Virus record (IMG/VR): IMGVR_UViG_3300009406_000001
Coordinates: 1-42,756 of that record
DNA length: 42,756 nt
Strand: one strand, 5' to 3'
From: a virus
Position numbers and translations under genes: made by a program. Shown here one piece after another: positions 6,825-14,952 of the stretch (its first letter is position 1; every line of letters begins with the position of its first letter). The notes below the pieces were generated by a model, which saw only the letters and a list, made by a program, of their open reading frames with translations, was not told where the DNA came from and made no database searches.

Positions 6825-7349
6825 ATGACAGGATTCTCACTAGATTTTGAAAACACATTTGAAGGAACAGGTATTGCAGACGGAACATACGAGGTTGTTA
6901 TCTCATTTACGGGCGAAGATGCTACTAAAAACGGTGCTGAATATGCTGATTTCCGTTTAACAGTTCGGAACGATATTGACCAAAAACATAAAAACATGAT
7001 TATCTTCGAAAAACTTTGGAAAACGAAAGACACAGGGAAATACAACATGATGATGTTTAACACAATCGGGAAAGCTGCACAACTTCCGAAAGGAAAGTCG
7101 TATTCATCCATGAATGAATTGCTTGGTGATTACGTTGGTAAGCCACTGAAAGTCACGGTGAAAAACGAAGAATCTGAGTATAACGGAAAAACTTACAACA
7201 ATCTCAACGTAAAAAAATGGGACGTTACGAGTTTCCCGAATGTGCAGCATAAACAGAAGGTGAAAGAAAACGCTGGCGGAGTGCAGAATGATCCTTTCGC
7301 GGGAAACAGTGGCCCGATAACTGTCGAAGATGACGACCTACCGTTCTGA
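6825..7349 (+). CDS. DUF669-family SSB-like protein
   Basis: The 174-residue protein matches DUF669 (PF05037): FSLDFENTFEG at the start, then a beta-rich domain with TYEVVISFTGED and NNLNVKKWD. It ends in a flexible linker and the acidic tip EDDDLPF, a hallmark of single-stranded-DNA-binding proteins that recruit partners. It sits between helicase and primase and is likely the phage SSB. AAAAGGATG precedes the ATG at a reasonable distance. Confidence 0.78.
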   Translation: MTGFSLDFENTFEGTGIADGTYEVVISFTGEDATKNGAEYADFRLTVRNDIDQKHKNMIIFEKLWKTKDTGKYNMMMFNTIGKAAQLPKGKSYSSMNELLGDYVGKPLKVTVKNEESEYNGKTYNNLNVKKWDVTSFPNVQHKQKVKENAGGVQNDPFAGNSGPITVEDDDLPF

Positions 7350-7366
7350 GAAAGGAATGACGCTGA

Positions 7367-9661
7367 ATGTACTCAAAAATACCTTATGAATTAAAAGAAC
7401 TTGATCGTTGGTGTTGCTTCAAGATTGTCGAACGCAACGGCAGACACACGAAAATGCCTGTCGATGCGAACACGGGCGAGTTAGCAAAAAGTAATGATGA
7501 AGCAACTTGGGCAGATTTCGATACTGCCCTCACCGCTTCAACAGCTTATGACGGAATAGGTTTCTTCTTCAAAGAGCCATACGTGGGAATAGACATTGAT
7601 GACGTTGGCGGAGAGATAGAAGATTACAAAAATGATAAACACGATGACAATATCGTCTCTGAATTTGTGGACATGCTCGGCAGCTATGCAGAAGTATCGC
7701 CATCCGGTAATGGAATCCACATCATTGTTAAAGGTGAATTACCGCCAACAGGCAGACGCAAAGGAAATATTGAAATCTATACAGCAGGACGTTTCTTCAC
7801 AGTGACAGGGAATCACCTGGGCGGTTATACGCACATCACAGATGACGAGGACTACGGAAAGATAAAATTCCTCCACAGTAAATATATAGAAACATCCGAA
7901 CCAACTCCTGTCCGCAACATCACAGAGGGGGAGGGGAACAATCTACCCGAAACCGATTTAATCCGAATTGCTTCAAATAGCAAAAACGGCATGAGGTTCA
8001 AACTATTCCTAAGTGGTGGTTGGGACCAATTTTATGACAGCCAGTCTGAAGCGGACATGGCATTTGCTAATGATTTAGCTTTCTGGACTTCGAGGGATTA
8101 CGGAAAGATGGATAGTATCTTCCGAGGATCTTCTCTCTATCGTGAAAAATGGGATAGAAAAACAGGCGATTCAACATACGGAATTAACACGTTGAATAAA
8201 GCAATTGCGGATTGTACAAACGTGTTCAGTCCAGCACCACAGGATGATGATTATCAACTGTACATTATGGAGCACGATGTGAAAGAAGTGAAAAACAAAT
8301 ACTTCTCCTACGATGACACGGGCAATGCAGAACGCTTCACAACGTTGCACGGTGAGATTCTGAGGTACAGCTACATTCGAAAAAATTGGTACTTCTACGA
8401 CAGCAAGAAGTGGGTTACGGATCAAGAAGGAAAAATCAAAACGATGGCCGACCAGGTTCTTGTGAAAATGAAGAGTGAGAGAATATTCATTCCCGAAGAT
8501 GCGGATGAAGAAGAAATGAAAAAAGCGTTTCAGAAGCACGTTAAATCAACGCGAAATCATAATGGCAAAACGAACATGATTAAAGAAAGCGAACATTTAT
8601 TACCTGTTAAATCAGAAGCGTTCGATGCCGATAAGTTTCTGTTCAATGTACAAAACGGCTACTTGGATTTAAAAGCCGGAGTACTGAAAGAACACGATAA
8701 AGAAAAATACTTCACTAAGATATCCAATGTTGAATACACGGATAAATCGGATTGCCCATTATGGGACGAGTTCTTAACTACTATTTTCGATGGTGATAAA
8801 TCGCTAATTAACTATATTCAGAGGGCGATAGGCTACTCTCTATCCGGTTCTACGGAGGAACAAGTAATGTTTGTCCTCCACGGGAACGGCCGTAATGGTA
8901 AATCGGTGTTTCTCGACATCGTAACGGATCTATTCGGCAGCTACTCAACGAATATTCAACCGCAAGCCATCATGGTGAAACAAATGTCTAGCAGCGCTAA
9001 TCCGGACATTGCAAAACTTGCAGGAGCTCGCCTGGTAACGACTACAGAACCGAATGAAGGTGAAAGGTTCGACGAAGGGTTAATCAAGCAGGTAACAGGC
9101 GGGGACAGGGTTACAGCCCGATTCCTATATGAAGACGAATTTGAATACACTCCACAGTTTAAATTATGGATGGCCACAAACCACAAACCATTTATACGCG
9201 GCACGGATGACGGAATTTGGCGCAGGATGGCCATCGTTCCATTCACCGTACAGATACCAGAAGAAAAGGTTGATAAAAAGCTCGCCCACAAGCTGCGGAG
9301 AGAGATAAACGCTATTCTCCATTGGGCGGTAGAGGGTTATCTGATGTGGCAGAAGGATGGACTGCGAGAACCGCAGGTAATTAAAAATCAACGTCAAGAT
9401 TACCGTGTAGAAATGGATTCAATCGAATCGTTCATCCAGGAGTGTTGCATGAGGGATGATGAAAGGTCAGAAAAGGCATCGGTTCTGTTTCAATCCTATG
9501 ATAATTGGGCGAAAGAAAACAACCAATATACCATGAGCAATACGAAATTCGGGAGGGAAATCAGTAAAAAGTTCCCTAAGTTTTCTTCTAACGGAATCTA
9601 TTACAAAGGAATAAAGGTAAAAGAAGAAGAAAAAAAACCGTTTTTTAAGATGGGATATTGA
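7367..9661 (+). CDS. P4/D5-type primase-helicase
   Basis: This 764-residue bifunctional replication protein carries an N-terminal primase-like half (residues 1-200, with GIDIDDVGGE and SPSGNGIHI), a D5_N-like middle, and a C-terminal superfamily 3 helicase. Walker A is HGNGRNGKS at residues 505-513, followed by LWMATNHKP and RRMAIVPF, typical of phage/plasmid primase P4 C-termini. It probably opens the origin and primes phage DNA synthesis. The long non-coding repeat region right after its stop is the obvious site of action. AAAGGAATG precedes the start. Confidence 0.9.
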   Translation: MYSKIPYELKELDRWCCFKIVERNGRHTKMPVDANTGELAKSNDEATWADFDTALTASTAYDGIGFFFKEPYVGIDIDDVGGEIEDYKNDKHDDNIVSEFVDMLGSYAEVSPSGNGIHIIVKGELPPTGRRKGNIEIYTAGRFFTVTGNHLGGYTHITDDEDYGKIKFLHSKYIETSEPTPVRNITEGEGNNLPETDLIRIASNSKNGMRFKLFLSGGWDQFYDSQSEADMAFANDLAFWTSRDYGKMDSIFRGSSLYREKWDRKTGDSTYGINTLNKAIADCTNVFSPAPQDDDYQLYIMEHDVKEVKNKYFSYDDTGNAERFTTLHGEILRYSYIRKNWYFYDSKKWVTDQEGKIKTMADQVLVKMKSERIFIPEDADEEEMKKAFQKHVKSTRNHNGKTNMIKESEHLLPVKSEAFDADKFLFNVQNGYLDLKAGVLKEHDKEKYFTKISNVEYTDKSDCPLWDEFLTTIFDGDKSLINYIQRAIGYSLSGSTEEQVMFVLHGNGRNGKSVFLDIVTDLFGSYSTNIQPQAIMVKQMSSSANPDIAKLAGARLVTTTEPNEGERFDEGLIKQVTGGDRVTARFLYEDEFEYTPQFKLWMATNHKPFIRGTDDGIWRRMAIVPFTVQIPEEKVDKKLAHKLRREINAILHWAVEGYLMWQKDGLREPQVIKNQRQDYRVEMDSIESFIQECCMRDDERSEKASVLFQSYDNWAKENNQYTMSNTKFGREISKKFPKFSSNGIYYKGIKVKEEEKKPFFKMGY

Positions 9662-9762
9662 GTGGTAGACAGAGTATGTGAAATACTTCACAAGACTTCG
9701 GAAGACTGAATTATCAGAAACCGTTACTAATTACCCGTACAAAATATGGTAAATAAAAAAAG

Positions 9763-10026
9763 TTGGAAGGGTTGTGTAAGGGTTTGGAAGGGTTCTATTG
9801 AAAACCCTTCCACCCTTCAAACCGTTGGTATATCTATCTTTCTATTACTCTTTATTACTTTTTGGAAGGGTTGGAAGAGTAGTAGTAAAAAGTAGTAATA
9901 GAAATATAAAAATATATTGTATAGAGCCCTGTTTGCAAAGAGACCCATCCTTGTGTAAAAAACACTAATAAACATTGTAGTGACGGGGTTAAACGCTATT
10001 TCCAACCCTTCCAGAAACCCTTCCAA
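9763..10026. other. Repeat-rich non-coding region, candidate replication origin
   Basis: The 389-bp gap after the primase contains TTGGAAGGGTT at 9763-9773, 9784-9794 and 9862-9872 (with a partial copy at 9871), and its inverse AACCCTTCCA at 9803-9812, 10004-10013 and 10016-10025, plus a degenerate copy near 9812. The first two copies are 21 bp apart, two helical turns. Copies at 9785-9794 and 9803-9812 form a perfect 10-bp hairpin without a U-tract. Between them is an AT-rich imperfect dyad (9841-9903). This iteron-like pattern beside the replication genes fits a phage origin. Confidence 0.6.
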
Positions 10027-10050
10027 ACTATAAAATTAGGAGGTATTTCG

Positions 10051-10284
10051 ATGGTAAATGAAGCTGATTGGAAAGAAATCGGGGATTTATCGAAAAGCAT
10101 AAGAAATGACTTATCAAAATTACGATCGCTTTCACAAAACTCAGGAATGAGAAGAGAAGAAACTGATCACCTTGCCAGGACTGCAGCGCATTTAAATAAA
10201 TTCAGAAACAAAGCTGAAAACTTCATGTTCTCCCAAGGGATAAAGGATTTCAATATATTTTTCGGCGGTGATTCCGATTCGTGA
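10051..10284 (+). CDS. Hypothetical protein, 77 residues
   Basis: First gene after the putative origin, with a strong TTAGGAGG ribosome binding site. The product is charged and helical (WKEIGDLSKSIRNDLSKLRS; RREETDHLARTAAHLNKFRN). No family is recognised. Its 3' end overlaps the VRR-NUC gene by 17 bases, so the two are probably translationally coupled. Confidence 0.65.
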   Translation: MVNEADWKEIGDLSKSIRNDLSKLRSLSQNSGMRREETDHLARTAAHLNKFRNKAENFMFSQGIKDFNIFFGGDSDS

Positions 10285-10588
10285 AGCAGATATTCAGAAT
10301 TCCATCCGTTTAGCTTTGAATCCATACGCAGTTATCTTCCGTGTAAACTCCGGAAAAGTCAAAATGGCAGACGGACGTTATTTCGATACGGGCGTCCCGA
10401 ATGGCTTTTGTGATCTATGCGGATTTCGTAAATCTGACGGAAAAATGATTTTTATTGAAGTTAAAACCGTGACCGGAAGATTAAGAGATGCGCAAAAACA
10501 CTTCATCGAAACGATGCAGCAGCATCCGGTAATAATCGGGGTTGCGAGATCATCAGAAGAAGCAATCGAAATCGTATTGAAAGGGTGA
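10268..10588 (+). CDS. VRR-NUC domain nuclease
   Basis: The 106-residue protein is a stand-alone VRR-NUC (PF08774) nuclease of the PD-(D/E)xK fold. Motifs seen: an N-terminal Glu/Gln-rich helix (READIQNSIRL), GVPNGFCDLCGF with the Asp, FIEVKTVTGRL with the catalytic Glu-x-Lys, and a downstream Gln (RDAQKHF). Such nucleases are common in phage replication modules and probably cut branched DNA. Start is GTG at 10268, with TTCGGCGG before it. Confidence 0.85.
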   Translation: MIPIREADIQNSIRLALNPYAVIFRVNSGKVKMADGRYFDTGVPNGFCDLCGFRKSDGKMIFIEVKTVTGRLRDAQKHFIETMQQHPVIIGVARSSEEAIEIVLKG

Positions 10589-10593
10589 AACCA

Positions 10594-10845
10594 ATGAAAA
10601 CACAACCTTATTTCCAAACAACGGTAAACAGAGGGACAGCAGAAGCCCGCGAAAAACGCGTTACCGAATTAGTTGCCAGCGGGTTTGAAGTTGTTCGTTA
10701 TTACGAAAACACGGTGGAGAGCCGTAATAGCCAAACTGGATTAGTTAATAATCGAAAAGTAATCAAACACGCTTATGATGCCGGAAGTAGTCGCTCAACA
10801 TACGGTGCGGTACTTCGGAGGTACGGTGCTAGAACGAGTGAATAA
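10594..10845 (+). CDS. Hypothetical protein, 83 residues
   Basis: ATG at 10594 is preceded by AAAGGGTG at good spacing; a GTG at 10585 lies inside that signal. The product contains ELVASGFEVVRYYENTVESR and ends VLRRYGARTSE. It is basic overall. No domain is recognised. It belongs to a chain of overlapping middle genes. Confidence 0.6.
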   Translation: MKTQPYFQTTVNRGTAEAREKRVTELVASGFEVVRYYENTVESRNSQTGLVNNRKVIKHAYDAGSSRSTYGAVLRRYGARTSE

Positions 10846-10963
10846 TAGGCCTATGTGGTTGTTGACTCGTCTGGAAGGTCACGAGCGTGTTTATATCTAT
10901 GATGTGTTTTTCGGTAAGGAATTGAATCGGATGAAAAAAGCGGGATGGAGAGTGATTAAATGA
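10826..10963 (+). CDS. Small hypothetical protein, 45 residues (start uncertain)
   Basis: The frame is open from 10775, but GGAGG at 10817-10821 points to GTG 10826; ATG 10853 is another possibility. The product includes RPMWLLTRLEGHERVYIYDVF and ends MKKAGWRVIK, a small mixed alpha/beta fold. No family is recognised. It overlaps its upstream neighbour by about 20 bases and the next by 4. Confidence 0.5.
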   Translation: MLERVNNRPMWLLTRLEGHERVYIYDVFFGKELNRMKKAGWRVIK

Positions 10964-11121
10964 CAATAATCACACTACAAGAAGCCTTAATCCTAATCAT
11001 CGGTGGCGGGTTAATAATGGGGCTGTCGTATTGGCTGGGGACGAAGGATGGATTTGATAAAGGTTGGGATGGTTGTATGCGGGTTGTGGGGAAGGGGGAA
11101 ACTGAATGCCGAAAGAAATAG
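10960..11121 (+). CDS. 53-residue single-span membrane protein
   Basis: Starts with ATGA overlapping the previous stop. One hydrophobic helix (ALILIIGGGLIMGLSYWLG, residues 9-27) is followed by a Gly/Trp-rich cytoplasmic tail (DGFDKGWDGCMRVV). Similar peptides with a glycine-rich membrane anchor and GFxxG...CM tail are common in phage genomes, function unknown. Confidence 0.6.
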   Translation: MTIITLQEALILIIGGGLIMGLSYWLGTKDGFDKGWDGCMRVVGKGETECRKK

Positions 11122-11363
11122 TGGTCACGGCGATAGGAAATCGGATTGAATATGCAACTACAAACGGAAAAGGGCTAATCACAGGTAAGCGTGAGGACAT
11201 AACAGACCAAGCGATAAACGCGGTGTTTATGTATTTGAAAAAGGAGTTTGAAAGAAAGAATCCCGACGGCAAAGGTTTTGGTACAGGTTTTGGCATAGAG
11301 GGAAGTCTTATGTACCTTGAAGATGGAACGAAAGTTGTGTGGAAGAAAGAGGATTCGCAGTAG
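11106..11363 (+). CDS. Hypothetical protein, 85 residues
   Basis: ATG at 11106 follows GGGGAAGGGGG. The protein begins MPKEIVVTAIGNRIEYATTN and has a helical middle (DQAINAVFMYLKKEFERK) and a glycine-rich turn (GKGFGTGFG). No family is recognised. It overlaps the membrane peptide gene by 16 bases. Confidence 0.6.
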   Translation: MPKEIVVTAIGNRIEYATTNGKGLITGKREDITDQAINAVFMYLKKEFERKNPDGKGFGTGFGIEGSLMYLEDGTKVVWKKEDSQ

Positions 11364-11456
11364 ATACAAACACAGTAGTGAAAAATAAAAATCATATCGT
11401 CAACAGGCAACGTTTTAATGACCGGTCACCTTTCTGACGAGAAGGGGCTGACGAAT

Positions 11457-12086
11457 ATGAGGAATATTATACTAAGTTTATTTGATCTTACAGGGCATTG
11501 GAGCGATCCTTACCGAGAAAACGGATAAGAAGTAATCCAAGTAGATATTCAAAAAGGAATCGATATCCTGAATTGGGATTACAAACAAATTGATAAAAGC
11601 AATGTATACGGGATATTGGCAGCTGTTCCTTGTACTGATTACGCCGTAAGTGGAGCAAGATGGTTTGCTGATAAGGATAAGGATGGCAGAACAGCAGAAA
11701 GTCAAAAACTTATTGAAAAAACAAGAGAAATAATCGAATATTTCAAGCCTGTTTTTTGGGTGATCGAAAATCCGATATCAAGAATTCACAAACTTAACCC
11801 TTGGATGGGTAATCCTAAAATGTACTTTCACCCCTATGAGTATGCCGGGTACGGTTTCGACGATGACAGATATACGAAGAAAACTAGTCTGTGGGGCGAT
11901 TTTGTAATTCCGTTAAAAAAACCTTTAGAACCTTACCACGCGGGGGATTACGGGAAAATTCATTATCCAAGAGATGAAAACGGTAAAGCGTACGGGTGGA
12001 ACACTGTTGAATGTAAAAATGCTAGGTCAGCAACGTCTAAAGGCTTTGCTCAGGCATTTTATGAAGCGAATAATGGGAAAATCTAG
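11457..12086 (+). pseudogene. Cytosine-methyltransferase-like gene with an in-frame stop
   Basis: Read through, this frame would give about 209 residues of a C5-cytosine-methyltransferase-like phage protein: SAM-binding start ILSLFDLTGHWSDPY, motif IV AVPCTDYAVS with the catalytic Cys, and ENP (VIENPISRI). One TAA codon at 11526-11528 splits it after residue 23, exactly where relatives would carry a residue between ENG and EVIQVDI. The downstream piece has no in-frame ATG or good ribosome binding site near its start. One base change from TAT or TAC would explain it. The gene is either recently inactivated, a sequencing error, or read by suppression. Confidence 0.7.
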
Positions 12087-12144
12087 CACGTGCGACCAAA
12101 CGCTGCAGTAAAAACTATGAAACTTTGAAAAGGAGTGTTGAGGA

Positions 12145-12309
12145 ATGACTGACACAATCACTTGTAAATGTCCGAAGTGTGGAGGACGAGTTCATAACTA
12201 CATCAGAAAAGGCGCTACTGAATATCGGGGCATGACCTGTTATGAATGTGGAATGCGGTTCAAAATGAATATCAAGGATTTTTTCAAGGAGAGTGATTCC
12301 AATGCATAA
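12145..12309 (+). CDS. Zinc-ribbon peptide, 54 residues
   Basis: Cys9-x-x-Cys12 (CPKCGG) and Cys32-x-x-Cys35 (CYECGM) form a classical zinc ribbon. AAAGGAGTG lies upstream of the ATG. Its stop overlaps the start of the next zinc peptide gene. A role as a small DNA- or protein-binding adaptor is likely, target unknown. Confidence 0.65.
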   Translation: MTDTITCKCPKCGGRVHNYIRKGATEYRGMTCYECGMRFKMNIKDFFKESDSNA

Positions 12310-12460
12310 CCCATACGAAATACCAATAGCCCCAACAACCCTCATGTGCGCCGATTGCAAGGGGATTGGAACGTTAGGTGGCTCAATGTATGCAACGGAA
12401 TTATGTTACGTCTGCAAGGGTGCTGGGATGGTTCAGAAAGGGAGGGAAGATGATGAATGA
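12302..12460 (+). CDS. DnaJ-type zinc-knuckle peptide, 52 residues
   Basis: Two CxxCxGxG motifs are seen, CADCKGIG (Cys16, Cys19) and CYVCKGAG (Cys35, Cys38), as in the DnaJ central zinc domain but without a J-domain. It is translated from AAGGAGAGTG and overlaps the preceding gene by 8 bases and the next by 11. Function unknown; such knuckles bind zinc and often protein partners. Confidence 0.65.
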   Translation: MHNPYEIPIAPTTLMCADCKGIGTLGGSMYATELCYVCKGAGMVQKGREDDE

Positions 12461-12776
12461 GATGAATGCGGTGCAAATAGATGCCACAAAAGATATGCAT
12501 AGAAGAGGCGTCAGACTATCTACTGAATCTATAGATTATCTTATCGAACAAGCTGAACGGGCGCAGGGGTTGGAAAATCGTATTCAAAATAAGATTCTTC
12601 CTGAAATTGAAAAGGGTTATGAGCAAAATATGAGATTCCGTGAAGCGTTGGAGTTTTACGCGAACGCAGAAACGTATGAAACGAATGTCGTCAAACAATG
12701 GGATCCTGTAATTCCGATTTATCGAGACAGTGGAAAAATAGCCCGTCTAGCACTGGAGGCTGAACGCCGTGACTAA
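12450..12776 (+). CDS. Hypothetical protein, 108 residues
   Basis: Two adjacent ATG codons (12450, 12453) follow AAAGGGAGGG; 12453 has the better spacing. The protein is helical (ESIDYLIEQAERAQGLENRI; EIEKGYEQNMRFREALEFYA) and ends LALEAERRD. Phage proteins of this general look are common in middle regions, without known function. Confidence 0.6.
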   Translation: MMNEMNAVQIDATKDMHRRGVRLSTESIDYLIEQAERAQGLENRIQNKILPEIEKGYEQNMRFREALEFYANAETYETNVVKQWDPVIPIYRDSGKIARLALEAERRD

Positions 12777-12900
12777 ACCACTCGGGCCTATCACGGAAAA
12801 GGACTTTCTTTTGTCACTAATTGACACGGTGCTTGACTTGGTAGATATCGAATGGTTCATGGAAATTACTGATCGACTAAAGGAAATGGGGGAATTGTGA
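12769..12900 (+). CDS. Hypothetical 43-residue acidic peptide
   Basis: A GTG start overlaps the upstream gene by 8 bases and has GGAGG at suitable spacing. The product is acidic and amphipathic (LLSLIDTVLDLVDIEWFMEI). The next gene starts on its stop (TGATG). Coupling on both sides supports it; function unknown. Confidence 0.5.
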   Translation: MTKPLGPITEKDFLLSLIDTVLDLVDIEWFMEITDRLKEMGEL

Positions 12901-13319
12901 TGGGGGTTGAAACGGTTGCGAAACGATTGAATAAAGTTGAAATGCGGAAAAAACGACTTTGGATATTAGCTGAAATTAGCAGGTTGGATGGATTGCGGTG
13001 TGACCTCTGCACTGATGAAATCGAGGGTAATTCATCGGGGAATAGAACGAGTTGCCCTTGTCCTGCCGCTGTTGAAATACGAAAGATAGGGGAGAAATTA
13101 AATAAATTAGTTTCCAATCGGAAGAAGATAGAGGTCGAATTACCACCGAAGCCCGACGCTGAAGGTTTGACTGTCGATACGTTGACCATCGGAATTTACA
13201 AGAAATTCAAAGCGAGTAAGATGACAGACACGCAAATCATGAAACAACTTTGTGTCGGAACTAAAAAGTTTCACAAGTGGAAACAAGAACATGGGTTGAT
13301 GGTTGTTAGGGCGAAGTGA
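12900..13319 (+). CDS. Zinc-finger plus HTH-like protein, 139 residues
   Basis: An N-terminal helix is followed by Cys34-x-x-Cys37 and Cys52-x-Cys54, a probable zinc site, then a basic helical region. The C-terminus (about 95-135) reads IYKKFKASKMTDTQIMKQL then VGTKKFHKWKQEHGL, a helix-turn-helix of the kind found in resolvase-like or IS-like proteins. DNA binding is likely. ATG at 12900 is chosen over GTG 12897 for its position on the upstream stop. Confidence 0.6.
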   Translation: MGVETVAKRLNKVEMRKKRLWILAEISRLDGLRCDLCTDEIEGNSSGNRTSCPCPAAVEIRKIGEKLNKLVSNRKKIEVELPPKPDAEGLTVDTLTIGIYKKFKASKMTDTQIMKQLCVGTKKFHKWKQEHGLMVVRAK

Positions 13320-13341
13320 TTGAAAGGTGGCAGATGATTTA

Positions 13342-13788
13342 ATGCACACATCAAAAATGATCCATCTTCGACCAGAGGATGAGCTGCAGGAAGTGATAAA
13401 AGGGCAGAAAACAATAACGACAACTAAGCTGCAGAAACTATTAGAACCGTTACTTGAAAAACTTTGGTGGCAAGAAGAAACGTTAAACAGAAACGTCGTT
13501 TCCATTAGGGAATTAAGTCATAAAGTGAATAGATCAGCTCAAGAGGTTAGACGGAAAGACAAAGTGATTGAAAAACGTGTACAAGTATCGAGTTCTTGGG
13601 AAAGTCGGGCGCAAAGTGCTGAAGCATTATTGAAGCAACGCGATGCTAATGCTCAAAGAAGTTCCGAAGCTTACAATATATTGTTGAAAGAAAAAAGGAT
13701 ACTTGAAGAACAATTGAATAGGGCTAAAAAAGTTATTGCTGGATTGGAAATGGATGCAAGGATTGCAAAGTTAGGAGGAGGGCGTTGA
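13342..13788 (+). CDS. Coiled-coil protein, 148 residues
   Basis: From about residue 30 on, the protein is one long charged helix with heptad spacing (RNVVSIRELSHKVNRSAQEV; KEKRILEEQLNRAKKVIAGL). ATG 13342 is preceded by GAAAGGTGG; an in-frame GTG at 13327 sits inside that signal. Function unknown. Confidence 0.6.
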   Translation: MHTSKMIHLRPEDELQEVIKGQKTITTTKLQKLLEPLLEKLWWQEETLNRNVVSIRELSHKVNRSAQEVRRKDKVIEKRVQVSSSWESRAQSAEALLKQRDANAQRSSEAYNILLKEKRILEEQLNRAKKVIAGLEMDARIAKLGGGR

Positions 13789-13789
13789 A

Positions 13790-14125
13790 TTGGAAAAACG
13801 TTACTACTATATTTCACTAGAAGACGAGACTATCGCTGAGGCTAATGGGATTTCATATCAGACTTTATATCAAAGAGTACACCAATACGGATGGGATGTT
13901 GATCGAGCGATTACACAAAGGACAAGAGTTGAGGTTCCGTTTCATAGCGAGTGGATTGAGGTTGCAAAGGCGAACGGTATAAAACTCAGTTTATTCCGTC
14001 AAAGAGTTCGAAGGCATGGATGGGATGAAGAAGTGGCAGCAACTACTCCTATCATACCTAAAGTGGAATCAGCTAGGCGGGCAGGGGTAACGGCTCAACG
14101 TAAAAGGGAGGAAGCATTGTGTTGA
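13790..14125 (+). CDS. Protein with two HTH-like repeats, 111 residues
   Basis: Two internal repeats are visible: ANGISYQTLYQRVHQYGWD (18-36) and ANGIKLSLFRQRVRRHGWD (61-79). Each looks like a helix-turn-helix followed by a conserved GWD. Such tandem units occur in phage proteins that may bind DNA in a repeating way. The start is TTG, 8 bases after GGAGGAGG. No named family is certain. Confidence 0.65.
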   Translation: MEKRYYYISLEDETIAEANGISYQTLYQRVHQYGWDVDRAITQRTRVEVPFHSEWIEVAKANGIKLSLFRQRVRRHGWDEEVAATTPIIPKVESARRAGVTAQRKREEALC

Positions 14126-14349
14126 TTAAAAGTGACGACGTTGTTTACAAGCCAGATCATTATCATAAAGGTGGAATTGACGTTATCAGATTCTGCGAGG
14201 GGAAACTATCCAAGGAACGGCAAGCAGGATTCTTCCAAATGAACATTCTGAAATACACCACTCGGTACACGGAAAAGAACGGTGTCGAAGATTTACAGAA
14301 AGCAAAATTCTATTTAGATAAACTGATTGAATTGGAGAGTGTGAAATGA
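14119..14349 (+). CDS. DUF3310 family protein
   Basis: The 76-residue protein matches DUF3310 (PF11753), small phage proteins sometimes called SaV-like nucleotide kinases: the YKPDHYHKGGIDVIRFCE start and the FQMNILKYTTRYTEKNGVED core are diagnostic. A role in nucleotide metabolism is suggested by its dUTPase neighbour, but activity is unproven. Start GTG with AAAGGGAGG upstream; its end overlaps the dUTPase start. Confidence 0.85.
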   Translation: MLIKSDDVVYKPDHYHKGGIDVIRFCEGKLSKERQAGFFQMNILKYTTRYTEKNGVEDLQKAKFYLDKLIELESVK

Positions 14350-14942
14350 ATCTTATAAAATTATTCGATATTCAAAAGGTGCTAGATGCGGCGATCATCG
14401 AGAAGAAGGGGCTAGAAGGACGTGACACGCTTCCCGAAAAGATTCTTGCGTTACAGGTTGAACTCGGAGAATGCGCGAACGAATGGCGAGGGTTTAAGTT
14501 CTGGAGTGAAAACCAAAAGTCGAGAACACGTTGTGAGGAATGTAAGGGTACAGGCTATTGCCATTTCAACGGATATGCCGACCACATGCAACCTTGCGAG
14601 GAGTGTAATGGCTATCCCGAACGAAAAAACCCTCTACTAGAGGAGTACGTTGATTGCCTGCATTTCATCCTGTCAATCGGGTTGGAAAGAGAAGAAACCA
14701 CGATGACGGGAGACTACGACGAATCTTGGATAACTAAAACGAGTTCTGTGAGGGAACAGTTTAGCCACCTATTCGATGAGATAAGCAATTTTTCTAGGTA
14801 TAAGGCGGTTAGTGATTATGCGTCTGTCCTCGATACGTTCATAGGACTAGGTGAGATGCTTGGATTTACGTGGGGGGAAATAGAATCTGCTTACATGGCA
14901 AAGAACGAAGTCAATCATTCAAGACAAAATAACGGTTACTAG
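14346..14942 (+). CDS. Dimeric dUTPase-family protein with inserted zinc knuckle
   Basis: The 198-residue protein belongs to the all-alpha dimeric dUTPase/MazG-like family (dUTPase_2), which hydrolyses dUTP to dUMP and so keeps uracil out of phage DNA. Motif E39-x-x-E42 (QVELGE) and motif E100-x-x-D103 (EEYVD) supply the metal ligands. Between them, residues 59-94 carry an extra segment with CEECKGTG (Cys63, Cys66) and CEECNG (Cys84, Cys87), a DnaJ-like zinc knuckle, so the motifs are about 58 residues apart where relatives have far fewer. The frame is intact through the insert. Confidence 0.8.
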   Translation: MNLIKLFDIQKVLDAAIIEKKGLEGRDTLPEKILALQVELGECANEWRGFKFWSENQKSRTRCEECKGTGYCHFNGYADHMQPCEECNGYPERKNPLLEEYVDCLHFILSIGLEREETTMTGDYDESWITKTSSVREQFSHLFDEISNFSRYKAVSDYASVLDTFIGLGEMLGFTWGEIESAYMAKNEVNHSRQNNGY

Positions 14943-14952
14943 GAGGATCACT

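Noticed and set aside
9785-9812. Hairpin after the primase as a transcription terminator
   Set aside because: The 10-bp stem is not followed by a U-tract on either strand and its arms are copies of the repeated motif; an origin element is more likely.
11616-12086. Independent gene starting at TTG 11616
   Set aside because: The frame continues upstream in phase to 11457 across one stop, with methyltransferase sequence on both sides; no ribosome binding site at 11616. Treated as part of a pseudogene.
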